Assembly: GCA_022711175.1 (NCBI GenBank)
Contig: JAKLFM010000012.1
Location: 1-64,000 of the forward strand
DNA from: Bacteroidota bacterium
Lineage (GTDB): Bacteria > Bacteroidota > Bacteroidia > Bacteroidales > UBA4417
Length of the DNA: 64,000 bases
Direction of reading: 5' to 3'
Positions 19,063 to 27,131 of the stretch are shown here, in pieces; positions within the stretch are counted from its first letter, which is position 1, and each line of letters begins with the position of its first letter. The notes under the pieces were generated by a model, which was given only the letters and a program-made list of their open reading frames with translations, was not told where the DNA came from and searched no databases. A program made the translations under genes and the position numbers.

Positions 19063-20976
19063 TCATTGGTTCAAAAGCTTACGCATTGATTCCATGTTGT
19101 GCTGGTTGTAGATGTCTTTCCCGTCGGGGGTGTACATAAATGCAATACGCTGACTGTAAAAGGCTGTAATTTTGCCGCGAACCATTTTCAGAGTGGAGTT
19201 CATCATGTGGTTATTTTCAGTAAAAGGCTCATTCAGGATGCCAATGGCAGATGGTAACCAGCGCTGCGGGAACATACTTTCGTAATGGCCTTTGGTGCGA
19301 TACATCTGAAGTTCACGATCTAATTTGTTCAATGCCAGCTTGATGCCTTCATCGGAGGTTGCTTCCAGGTTTTTATGTTTGAGGTATCGCAGGAGTGTCT
19401 CACGATTTGGCACCACCAGGCAAATGGTGTATGGATTCTGGTTGTTGTGCAACATGCACTGATCAATGAATTTTGATTGTGCAATAAAGGCTTCCTCCAT
19501 ACCTTCGGGACTGTATTTTTCACCGTCGTCGGCAATTAGGAGGCTCTTAAACCTACCGAGCACATAAAGGAAGCCATCCTTATCCATATATCCGAGGTCG
19601 CCGGTATGCAGCCAGCCGTTGCGAATGGCTTCGGCAGTAGCTTCGGGATTTTTCCAGTAACCGAGCATCACATTATCCCCTTTAATAACGATTTCACCTT
19701 TTTCACCAACGGGGAGCGCATTGCCCTTGTCATCGCAGATTTTCAGGTCCATATACTTAACCAGGTAGCCCGACGAACCGAGTTTGTGCCTGGTTTTTGA
19801 ATTCGACGATATGGTAGGTGAAGCTTCGGTAAGTCCGTAACCCTGGAACATGGGAATGCCAATGGCATAGAAAAACCGCTGCAATTCAATGTCGAGCAAA
19901 GCTCCTCCGCCGACAAAAAACTCAAGGCGGCCGCCAAAAGCTTCGCGCACTTTTTTGAAGAGAATTTTGTCGTATAGCCAGATCAGCGGCTTATAGAGGA
20001 AAGTTAATCCTTTACCTTTTGTAAACCCGTCGCCGTTGTATTTGTAAGAGATTTTTAACGCATGTTTGAAAAGCGAAGCAATAAGTTTTCCTTTTTCGCG
20101 GATGCTCTTCTCGATGTTTTTTCTGAAATTCCCGGCCAGCGAGGGCACACTCATCAGCAGATGGGGCCTTACCTCCTTGATATTGACAGGTATATTTTTA
20201 ATGGTGTCAAGTCCTGATTTACCCCCGTAAACCGAAGCAAGTGAAGCACCCATTCCCATAAAGCAATAAATGCCGCAGGTGTGTGCAAACGCATGATCCC
20301 AGGGCAGAATAAGCAGTGTGACATAGTCAGGAGGAATGTCCATCAGGGTGTACGACTGCTTTACATTGGAAATATAATTGTTATGAGAAAGCACTATTCC
20401 TTTCGGATCGGCTGTGGTACCCGAGGTGTAACAAATATTCGCCGGATCATCGGGCTTTATAGCATTCCTGATAGTGTGGAATACACCGGCCGACGTCTCA
20501 AGGAACTTATCGCCCATTTGTTTTACTGCCCCGAAATCAATTTCTTTTGCTGGATCAACAGCACCGCCGTCGAGCAGGATCAGTTTTTCAACGTCAGGCA
20601 ACTCGGGCCATGCCTTCCTGATTTTATCAGCCTGCCTGGCTGAAGCTATGACCAACCGGGAACCTGAATGTCCCACCCGGTAGCGGATTTCTGATGTTTC
20701 GGTGAGTTTGATCGAAATCGGTACATTGATGGCCCCCGTGAACAATACTCCCAGTTCGGCAATTACCCAGTCATTCCGTCCTTCGGCAATAAGCGTAATC
20801 CTGTCGCCTCTTTTTATGCCCAGGGCCATGAGCCCGGCAGCAAAACGGTGAACCTCCCTGCGTACTTCAGTATAAGTCATTGATCCATACTGTCCGTCCG
20901 ATTTTTCCCTGAGATAAGCATTATCAGGATATTTATTTACACTTTCTTCGAAAAACTGAGGAATGGTTTGGCTCAT
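19063..20976 (-). CDS. Long-chain fatty acid-CoA ligase (AMP-dependent synthetase)
   Basis: The 637-residue adenylate-forming enzyme has the ATP/AMP motif CYTSGTTADPKGIVLSHNN (about 181-199), the second motif FQGYGLTEASPTIS, and the hinge region NGWLHTGDLGYMDKDGFLYVLG. The length and the C-terminal insertion match long-chain acyl-CoA synthetases (FadD/FAA type), which activate fatty acids with ATP and CoA. It is soluble or membrane-associated. It is first in a possible operon with crcB and DUF190, a combination that is probably positional rather than functional. Exact chain-length preference is unknown. Confidence 0.92.
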   Translation of the reverse strand: MSQTIPQFFEESVNKYPDNAYLREKSDGQYGSMTYTEVRREVHRFAAGLMALGIKRGDRITLIAEGRNDWVIAELGVLFTGAINVPISIKLTETSEIRYRVGHSGSRLVIASARQADKIRKAWPELPDVEKLILLDGGAVDPAKEIDFGAVKQMGDKFLETSAGVFHTIRNAIKPDDPANICYTSGTTADPKGIVLSHNNYISNVKQSYTLMDIPPDYVTLLILPWDHAFAHTCGIYCFMGMGASLASVYGGKSGLDTIKNIPVNIKEVRPHLLMSVPSLAGNFRKNIEKSIREKGKLIASLFKHALKISYKYNGDGFTKGKGLTFLYKPLIWLYDKILFKKVREAFGGRLEFFVGGGALLDIELQRFFYAIGIPMFQGYGLTEASPTISSNSKTRHKLGSSGYLVKYMDLKICDDKGNALPVGEKGEIVIKGDNVMLGYWKNPEATAEAIRNGWLHTGDLGYMDKDGFLYVLGRFKSLLIADDGEKYSPEGMEEAFIAQSKFIDQCMLHNNQNPYTICLVVPNRETLLRYLKHKNLEATSDEGIKLALNKLDRELQMYRTKGHYESMFPQRWLPSAIGILNEPFTENNHMMNSTLKMVRGKITAFYSQRIAFMYTPDGKDIYNQHNMESMRKLLNQ

Positions 20977-21027
20977 GGTTTATTGTTTTTGAATTGTTCA
21001 GTTTTGTAGTCTTATAGCAGCAAGTAG

Positions 21028-21684
21028 CTACATTTCCAGCATCTGATCGGATGGATAGATGGTTGTGCCTGCTTTGTCGGATTTTGCCGTTTTGATCATC
21101 GCCCTGGCTATGGCTTCAGCTTTTATGGGACGGTATTTTTTCAAGGGCCCTGAAAACATGAATGCGATGGCACCTGCTGCTTTTTGGGCAAACAGCTCCC
21201 CTAAACGGAACTCGCTACGCTTCCCCAGGATAAGCGAAGGCCTGAAAATATGCTTTTCGCTCATGGGTAAATCCGAAACCGTATTTTCCATTTCACCTTT
21301 CACACGGTTGTAAAAAATACGCGATCGGGCATCAGCTCCCATTGCGCTGACAACCAGGAATCTGCGTGCACCTGATTTTATGGCATACTTTGCAAGATTT
21401 ACGACATAATCGTGGTCAACAAGTCGAAATGCCTGCTGTGAGCCGGCTTTTTTTATGGTCGTTCCTAAGGTACAGTAAACATCATCAATTTTGAATGGCA
21501 CTGTAACAGTATCAAGTTGCCCGAAATCAACAATGCATTGTTCCAGGGCGGGATGATTTATGTCGATGGCTTTTCTGCCGAAAAGGATCACCCGCTCATA
21601 CAGGTCGTCAGCTAAAAGTTGATTCAGTAGTTTTTGCCCAACAAGGCCGCTGGCCCCGGCAACAATGGCGGTACGCTTATCCAT
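21028..21684 (-). CDS. NAD(P)-binding Rossmann protein (YraR/HTATIP2-like)
   Basis: This 218-residue protein is an atypical short-chain dehydrogenase. The cofactor loop is AIVAGASGLVGQKLLNQLL (about 6-24), followed by DDVYCTLGTTIKKAGS, VDHDYVVNLAKYA and RRFLVVSAMGADA, then FYNRVKGEME, which carries the YxxxK-like residues. These match the YraR/HTATIP2 (TIP30) group, whose substrates are unknown. It follows a -7 box at 21716-21723 and lies 51 bases before the acyl-CoA ligase gene on the same strand, so lipid metabolism is possible but unproven. Confidence 0.85.
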   Translation of the reverse strand: MDKRTAIVAGASGLVGQKLLNQLLADDLYERVILFGRKAIDINHPALEQCIVDFGQLDTVTVPFKIDDVYCTLGTTIKKAGSQQAFRLVDHDYVVNLAKYAIKSGARRFLVVSAMGADARSRIFYNRVKGEMENTVSDLPMSEKHIFRPSLILGKRSEFRLGELFAQKAAGAIAFMFSGPLKKYRPIKAEAIARAMIKTAKSDKAGTTIYPSDQMLEM

Positions 21685-21715
21685 TTATGAATGTAAATGA
21701 TTATGTTGGCTAAGG

Positions 21716-21723
21716 CAAATATA
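21716..21723 (-). promoter_or_regulatory. Bacteroidota -7 element (TATATTTG)
   Basis: Minus strand TATATTTG lies 31 bases before the NAD(P)-binding protein gene. It could drive that gene and, by read-through, the acyl-CoA ligase, crcB and DUF190 genes. Confidence 0.45.
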
Positions 21724-21867
21724 GCCCTGTTTTTAAATATTCCTCCAATAAAATATTGAGCGGTATTATATTTGATTTGATCGGATTTCGTAAAAATCAG
21801 TTAAACAGTAACATACAAATTGGTTGGGACCGAGTTCACCATTCATTTCGGGAAGTAATAAAATTGT

Positions 21868-21875
21868 TACCTTTG
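21868..21875 (+). promoter_or_regulatory. Bacteroidota -7 element (TACCTTTG)
   Basis: TACCTTTG fits TAnnTTTG and lies 20 bases before the ATG of the GH3-family gene, a typical spacing in this window. Confidence 0.5.
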
Positions 21876-21895
21876 ATATTTAAGCAAATTGCCAG

Positions 21896-23413
21896 ATGCC
21901 AATTATCAACTCAGTGATTTCATGGTTTATACGAAAGCGTATTCACCAGATTGAGCTTTTTATGAAGTATCCGCAGGAAGTACAGAGTGAGTGGTTCGAA
22001 CGGCTCGTGTATGAAGCCCGCGATACTGAATGGGGGAAGAAATTCGATTACCGCGGTATCGAAACCGTTGAGCAGTTCAGGAACCGCGTTCCGGTGAATG
22101 ATTATAACAGCCTCAAACCTTATATTGACAGGCTGCGACAGGGAGAACAAAACCTGCTGTGGCCTTCCGAAGTAAAATGGTTCGCCAAGAGCTCGGGCAC
22201 AACCAGCGATAAAAGCAAATTCATTCCCGTAACCGAAGAAGCGCTTGATACCTGTCATTTCAAAGGAGGAAAGGACCTGCTCTCGATTTACTGCAACAAC
22301 AATCCCAATACACGCATTTTCAACGGTAAATGGCTGGCTTTGGGCGGCAATCTCACAACCGATAATATCGAAGCTGAGACCTATCACGGCGATGTTTCAG
22401 CCATCATCATGGAAAATCTTCCTTCATGGGTTCAGCTTATCCGCACTCCCGATCTTAACATTGCGTTGATGAGCGAATGGGAATCAAAAATTGAGCGTAT
22501 CGCTATGGTTACCCGTGACGAGGATGTGGTGAATATTACCGGCGTACCTTCGTGGTTACTGGTATTATTACGAAGAGTACTCGAATTGACCGGAAAATCA
22601 TCAATTGCTGATGTATGGCCTAATCTTGAACTTTTTGTGCATGGCGGGGTGAGTTTTGCTCCCTATCGTGAACAGTACCGAAGGCTGTGTCCGCCAGGCA
22701 TGCATTACATAGAAACATACAATGCCAGTGAAGGTTTTTTCGGCATACAGGACACTCTCGGTTCCGACGAAATGTTGCTGATGCTCGATTATGGCATTTT
22801 CTACGAATTTATTCCGGCGACCGAAATCGGTAAAAGCAACCCCTCCACTATCACGCTCAGCCAGGTGGAAGCCGGTGTGAATTATGCACTCGTAATCAGC
22901 ACAAATGCAGGCCTTTGGCGATATGCTATTGGCGACACCATCATGTTTACATCAACCAGTCCTTATCGTTTCAGAATAACAGGCCGGACTAAAAATTTTA
23001 TCAATGCTTTTGGTGAAGAGCTGATCATTGACAATGCCGAAAAAGCGCTGGCCATAGCCTGCGAAAAGTCGTCATCCATTGTAAGTGAATATACAGCTGC
23101 CCCGGTGTATTTTGGTGAAAACCAGCAAGGTGCTCATGAGTGGCTCATTGAATTTGAAACCCCACCCGAAAACCTTGAGTACTTCGCTGAGTTGTTCGAT
23201 AATGCGCTGAAATCTCTTAATTCAGACTATGAAGCCAAGCGTTATCACAACATGATCCTGCAAATGCCGCAGGTGCATTCGGTTCCGAAAGGCACATTTT
23301 ACCAGTGGATGCGCGACAGGGGCAGGCTCGGAGGCCAGAATAAAGTGCCACGCCTTTCGAACGAAAGGAAATATATTGACGAACTGCTCGAAAGGATTTC
23401 GAAAAACAAATAA
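21896..23413 (+). CDS. GH3 auxin-responsive promoter family protein (acyl-adenylate-forming)
   Basis: The 505-residue protein matches the GH3 family. The ATP motif reads FAKSSGTTSDKSKFIPVTEE (about 101-120), the second motif YIETYNASEGFFGIQ, and the hinge FRITGRTKNFINAFGEELI, with the C-terminal domain following. Plant GH3 enzymes join amino acids to acyl acids such as auxin and jasmonate after adenylation. Bacterial homologues in Bacteroidota are common, but their substrates are not known. It is preceded by its own -7 box and followed at 105 bases by a deoxynucleoside kinase gene. No auxin-related gene is nearby, so plant-hormone chemistry should not be assumed. Confidence 0.92.
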   Translation: MPIINSVISWFIRKRIHQIELFMKYPQEVQSEWFERLVYEARDTEWGKKFDYRGIETVEQFRNRVPVNDYNSLKPYIDRLRQGEQNLLWPSEVKWFAKSSGTTSDKSKFIPVTEEALDTCHFKGGKDLLSIYCNNNPNTRIFNGKWLALGGNLTTDNIEAETYHGDVSAIIMENLPSWVQLIRTPDLNIALMSEWESKIERIAMVTRDEDVVNITGVPSWLLVLLRRVLELTGKSSIADVWPNLELFVHGGVSFAPYREQYRRLCPPGMHYIETYNASEGFFGIQDTLGSDEMLLMLDYGIFYEFIPATEIGKSNPSTITLSQVEAGVNYALVISTNAGLWRYAIGDTIMFTSTSPYRFRITGRTKNFINAFGEELIIDNAEKALAIACEKSSSIVSEYTAAPVYFGENQQGAHEWLIEFETPPENLEYFAELFDNALKSLNSDYEAKRYHNMILQMPQVHSVPKGTFYQWMRDRGRLGGQNKVPRLSNERKYIDELLERISKNK

Positions 23414-23518
23414 TTACGATAAATTTGCTTAGCAAATCCGGTATAAACATTAACTTTCAACTAATTAAAATAGTTGCGGATTCCAGATTTAAGTAATTAA
23501 AATACAGATAGATACATT

Positions 23519-24133
23519 ATGCACATAGCGATAGCCGGTAATATTGGATCGGGGAAAACAACCCTTACAGGACTTTTGTCAAAGCATTTCGGGTGGTTGC
23601 CCAATTACGAAGATGTTGATACAAATCCTTACCTCAGCAGCTTTTATGAAGATATGCAGCGGTGGTCGTTTAACCTGCAGATCTATTTTCTCAACAGCCG
23701 CATACGGCAAATTGTTGAGATCAGAAAAAGTGGCAAAAACGTGGTACAGGACCGCACAGTTTATGAAGATGCACACATTTTCGCGGCTAACCTGCATGCC
23801 ATGAACCTCATGACTACCCGCGATTTCGATAATTATCGCTCTTTGTTCGAACTGATGACATCGCTCATTCAGCCCCCCGACCTGCTTATTTACCTGAGGG
23901 CCGATGTTTCATCGCTGGTGCGGAATATCCAGAAACGCGGTCGCGAATATGAAGCTTCCATACGTCTCGATTACCTGAACAACCTGAATGAGCGCTATGA
24001 GAACTGGATTGACGGTTACAATTTCGGCAAGCTGCTGATTTTTGACGTTGACAATATTGATTTTATCAACAACCGCGAAGACCTCGGTCAAATCATCGAG
24101 AAAATACAGGCCGAACTGCACGGGCTGTTTTAA
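23519..24133 (+). CDS. Deoxynucleoside kinase (dAK/dGK type), copy 1
   Basis: This 204-residue kinase starts MHIAIAGNIGSGKTTLTGLL, a P-loop. It has the ERS/DRT-type motif VVQDRTVYEDAHIFA (about 76-90) and an arginine-rich lid, RNIQKRGREYEASI. These match the deoxyadenosine/deoxyguanosine kinase family, which phosphorylates salvaged deoxynucleosides with ATP or GTP. A second member lies at 46952-47596; the two differ clearly in sequence, so one may prefer dAdo and the other dGuo or dCyd. The gap upstream has no clear promoter, and it may be read with the GH3 gene. Confidence 0.9.
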   Translation: MHIAIAGNIGSGKTTLTGLLSKHFGWLPNYEDVDTNPYLSSFYEDMQRWSFNLQIYFLNSRIRQIVEIRKSGKNVVQDRTVYEDAHIFAANLHAMNLMTTRDFDNYRSLFELMTSLIQPPDLLIYLRADVSSLVRNIQKRGREYEASIRLDYLNNLNERYENWIDGYNFGKLLIFDVDNIDFINNREDLGQIIEKIQAELHGLF

Positions 24134-24241
24134 GGTTAATGGTTGCCTGGTGAGTAGTTAATTGAAAATGATTATCGGAGAATTCTAATAGACAGATAGA
24201 CTGTTCATTACAAACTATTTTTAATTCCTGATAGCCCCTCA

Positions 24242-26755
24242 CTATGCAGGGTCTATATCAAGTACCACCCTCACTCCGCTATATTCAGGATTTGCAGCCA
24301 GCACCTTTACTGCTTTCAAGAGTTCTTCCTTGGCTTTGGGCAGTGGAATTCCTTTTTCGAGTTTGAGCAAAATATTTTTAAGGTAGAAATTACGAATCCT
24401 TGAAACCAATGGGTATTCAGGACCGAGGATGCGTTTGCCGAAAACCTGGCGAAGCAATCTAGCCAATTCGGCAGCTGCTTTATTTGTGCGGTCAGCATTA
24501 GAATGTTTTACAGTTATTGTAATCAGCCGACAATATGGTGGATAGATAAATCGTTTCCGTTCAGTAAGTTGAGCTGTAAACATAGCCTGGTAATCATGCT
24601 TCAGGACGAAGCGTAATACATCATTTGCAACATTATATGCCTGTATCAGCACTTTACCCTGCTTGTTCTTTCTGCCCGACCGGCCGCTTACTTGTGCCAT
24701 AAGCTGGAAACCTCGTTCAGCCGATCGAAAATCAGGATAGGAGAGGAGGTTATCAGCGTTGAGAATGCCAACCAGACTCACATTATCGAAGTCGAGGCCT
24801 TTGGTAACCATTTGAGTGCCAACAAGTATATCGATGCGGCGTTCTTCAAAATCGGAGATTATCTTTTGATATGAATATTTCGAGCGGGTGCTGTCGAGGT
24901 CCATCCGCACAATGTGCGCCTGCGGAAAGAAAACAGCAAGTTCTTCTTCGATTTTTTCGGTTCCGAAACCTTTCATCATCATACCTGTGTGGCCGCATTC
25001 AGGACACTGCCCCGGCACCTGCGTTGAAAATCCGCAGTAATGGCAGCGCAGCATGTTCTGTTTCTTGTGATAAACCAACGAAACGTCGCAATTAACGCAA
25101 TGTGGTGTCCAGTGGCAACTGCTGCAATCAAGGTAGAGTGAAAATCCGCGCCGGTTTTGAAAAAGAATCACCTGTTCTGAATTATCCAGGGCTTTTTGAA
25201 CAGCTTCAAGCAGCGTTTCTGAAAATATTGACTTCATCCGCTTGTTCCGGTGCTCTTCCTTCAAGTCAACAAGCTGGATTTCAGGCATCAGCAAATTGCC
25301 GAAACGTTCCGGTAGTTCTGCAAGCCCGTATTTACCGGCAGTAGCGTTGTAATAACTCTCGACGGAGGGTGTGGCTGAGCCCAGCAGCACACTGGCATTG
25401 TGAAGCGAAGCAAGGAAAATGGCCGAGTCGCGGGCGTTATAACGGGGTGCGGGGTCGTATTGCTTGTACGATGGGTCATGCTCTTCGTCCACAATTACCA
25501 GGCCCAGGTTACTGTACGGCAAAAACAAGGCCGATCGCGCACCGAGAATCACATCAAACTTCACAACCTGTTTATCATGTTCAATGAATAATTCGGTGCC
25601 GATTGCCTGATGCTGCGCAACATTTTTCCAGATTTCAACCCGTTCGTTTTCGTCGTAACGCGAATGATAGACGCCAACCCTTGGCCCGAAATATTTGCGT
25701 AAGCGGTTAATAATCTGTGCTGTGAGAGCGATTTCAGGAAGCAGGTAAAGCACCTGTTTGCCCTGTTCGATCGTCTCACGGATCAGATTAATGTACAATT
25801 CGGTTTTACCGCTCGATGTTACACCGTGGAGCAGAACAACATTTTTATCGTTAAACTCTTTCCGGATTTGCGAAAGTGCATCAGTCTGCTGGTTGTTCAG
25901 GGTAATGGTTTCATTTCCGGCTCTCACCTGCGGGTCCCAGAGCCGGCTTACCTGCTTTTCTTCAACCTTCAGAATGCCTTTTTTCTCAAGTGCTTTAAGT
26001 TGAGCGGCTCCCTGGGGGAATCTTTTCAGAAGTTCCGTTTTTGTAACGGGGCGTTTTTCGGCGGTAAGACACTGCGAAAGGTGAATGTATTCGATAAGTA
26101 CTTGCAGTTGTTTTTCAGCCCGTTTCTGCAGATCCTCGTAAACTTTCTTTAGCTGCTCTTCCGCGGTAAAATCCTCACCCAGGCTTACATAACACTCGGT
26201 TTTTGGTTTATAGCGCTCCTGTAGTTGTTCCTCGGTTACAATCAGCCCTTTTTCAATCATGGTATTGATAACCGGGATGATGCGTGCCTGTTCGATGGTG
26301 CGGGAGGCTTCGCTCAGCGTCATGGAGCCGCATTCCTGCAGGGCGGTGATGAGCATGTACTCTTTTTCACGAAGGGTGTCAGGGTCAATCACAGCATCGC
26401 GGTTGAGCATAATCTTCGACTCGCTGGCAAGTTTGAGTGCCGATGGCAGCGCCGCATTCATCACTTCGCCGGGAGTGCAGCAGTAATAAGCGGCCATCCA
26501 TTCCCAAAATCGGAATTGTGTTTCGTTCACCAACGGCTGCACATCCAGCACCGAGAGTACATACTTAGGCTGTACCGGTGGAGGCGTTTCAGTTATTTCG
26601 CGGATAAGCGCTGTGTATATCCTTTTCTGCCCGAACTGTACCACCACTCTTTTGCCCACGGCTACCGATTCGTTCAGCTCATAGGGCACGCGGTAGGTAA
26701 AGTACCCGGCCACAGGCAATGGCAGCAAAACATTAACAAACAGGGTGGTACGCAT
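24242..26755 (-). CDS. priA: Primosomal protein N' (replication restart helicase)
   Basis: PriA of 837 residues is slightly longer than the E. coli enzyme. It binds stalled forks and reloads the replisome. Helicase motif I is LLHGVTSSGKTELYINL (about 305-321), the Walker B box is IVDEEHDPSYKQYD, and GSATPSVES is motif III. Eight cysteines in four CxxC pairs (CSSC, CVNC, CHYC, CPEC; about 555-600) form the zinc region. Motifs IV-VI follow as VGTQMVTKGLDFDNVSLVG and QVSGRSGRKNKQG. The N-terminal DNA-binding domain starts VNVLLPLPVAGYFTYRVPYE. It stands alone, with a 376-base repeat-containing gap upstream. Confidence 0.97.
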   Translation of the reverse strand: MRTTLFVNVLLPLPVAGYFTYRVPYELNESVAVGKRVVVQFGQKRIYTALIREITETPPPVQPKYVLSVLDVQPLVNETQFRFWEWMAAYYCCTPGEVMNAALPSALKLASESKIMLNRDAVIDPDTLREKEYMLITALQECGSMTLSEASRTIEQARIIPVINTMIEKGLIVTEEQLQERYKPKTECYVSLGEDFTAEEQLKKVYEDLQKRAEKQLQVLIEYIHLSQCLTAEKRPVTKTELLKRFPQGAAQLKALEKKGILKVEEKQVSRLWDPQVRAGNETITLNNQQTDALSQIRKEFNDKNVVLLHGVTSSGKTELYINLIRETIEQGKQVLYLLPEIALTAQIINRLRKYFGPRVGVYHSRYDENERVEIWKNVAQHQAIGTELFIEHDKQVVKFDVILGARSALFLPYSNLGLVIVDEEHDPSYKQYDPAPRYNARDSAIFLASLHNASVLLGSATPSVESYYNATAGKYGLAELPERFGNLLMPEIQLVDLKEEHRNKRMKSIFSETLLEAVQKALDNSEQVILFQNRRGFSLYLDCSSCHWTPHCVNCDVSLVYHKKQNMLRCHYCGFSTQVPGQCPECGHTGMMMKGFGTEKIEEELAVFFPQAHIVRMDLDSTRSKYSYQKIISDFEERRIDILVGTQMVTKGLDFDNVSLVGILNADNLLSYPDFRSAERGFQLMAQVSGRSGRKNKQGKVLIQAYNVANDVLRFVLKHDYQAMFTAQLTERKRFIYPPYCRLITITVKHSNADRTNKAAAELARLLRQVFGKRILGPEYPLVSRIRNFYLKNILLKLEKGIPLPKAKEELLKAVKVLAANPEYSGVRVVLDIDPA

Positions 26756-26930
26756 GAAAAGTGGGTTTTAGCAGCGCACGACGAAGGTAAGGATTTTGAG
26801 CATTTTCATGATGGAATAAGGTTAAAAGGGAAATAGTTAATGGCCAGAAGAGTTGATGTAGTTGTAAGTAATCCTCAAAAACTGGAAAATGGCTTTACAA
26901 TCGAAAATGATATGAAAATATGATGAAATC

Positions 26931-26970
26931 AAAAACCCTGTCAGGGTTTCAAACCCTGACAGGGTTGGGT
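26931..26970. repeat. Palindromic intergenic repeat (CCCTGTCAG family), perfect 16-bp arms
   Basis: Arms AACCCTGTCAGGGTTT (26934-26949) and AAACCCTGACAGGGTT (26951-26966) are inverted copies around one C. Each arm is itself nearly palindromic (CCCTG-T-CAGGG), so the element could form a cruciform. Followed by GGGT. Confidence 0.9.
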
Positions 26971-27050
26971 ATTCCAAAAACTAATAAGCACAAGGTTTTG
27001 AGCAACAGATGCTGTATTGCTAGTATCACAATATCAGGATTTTCTTCTGT

Positions 27051-27090
27051 AAAAACCCTGTCAGGATTAAACTTTGGTCACAGTTGGGTC
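27051..27090. repeat. Decayed copy of the palindromic repeat
   Basis: It starts with AAAAACCCTGTCAGG, exactly as the copy 120 bases upstream. The second arm has changed (CACAGTTGGGT versus CAGGGTTGGGT), so the hairpin is mostly lost. Confidence 0.6.
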
Positions 27091-27131
27091 AAATTCACTT
27101 TATTTCAACCGCTGAAAGCCTAAAACAAAAT

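Larger units (their letters stand above)
26756..27131. other. Non-coding gap between priA and the RlmL-like gene
   Basis: The 376 bases between priA and the end of the RlmL-like gene hold no plausible gene. They contain a perfect palindromic repeat at 26934-26966 and a decayed copy at 27051-27090. The rest is AT-rich. No TAnnTTTG box is seen for priA; the closest is the mismatched TACCTTCG just upstream of its start. Confidence 0.7.
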
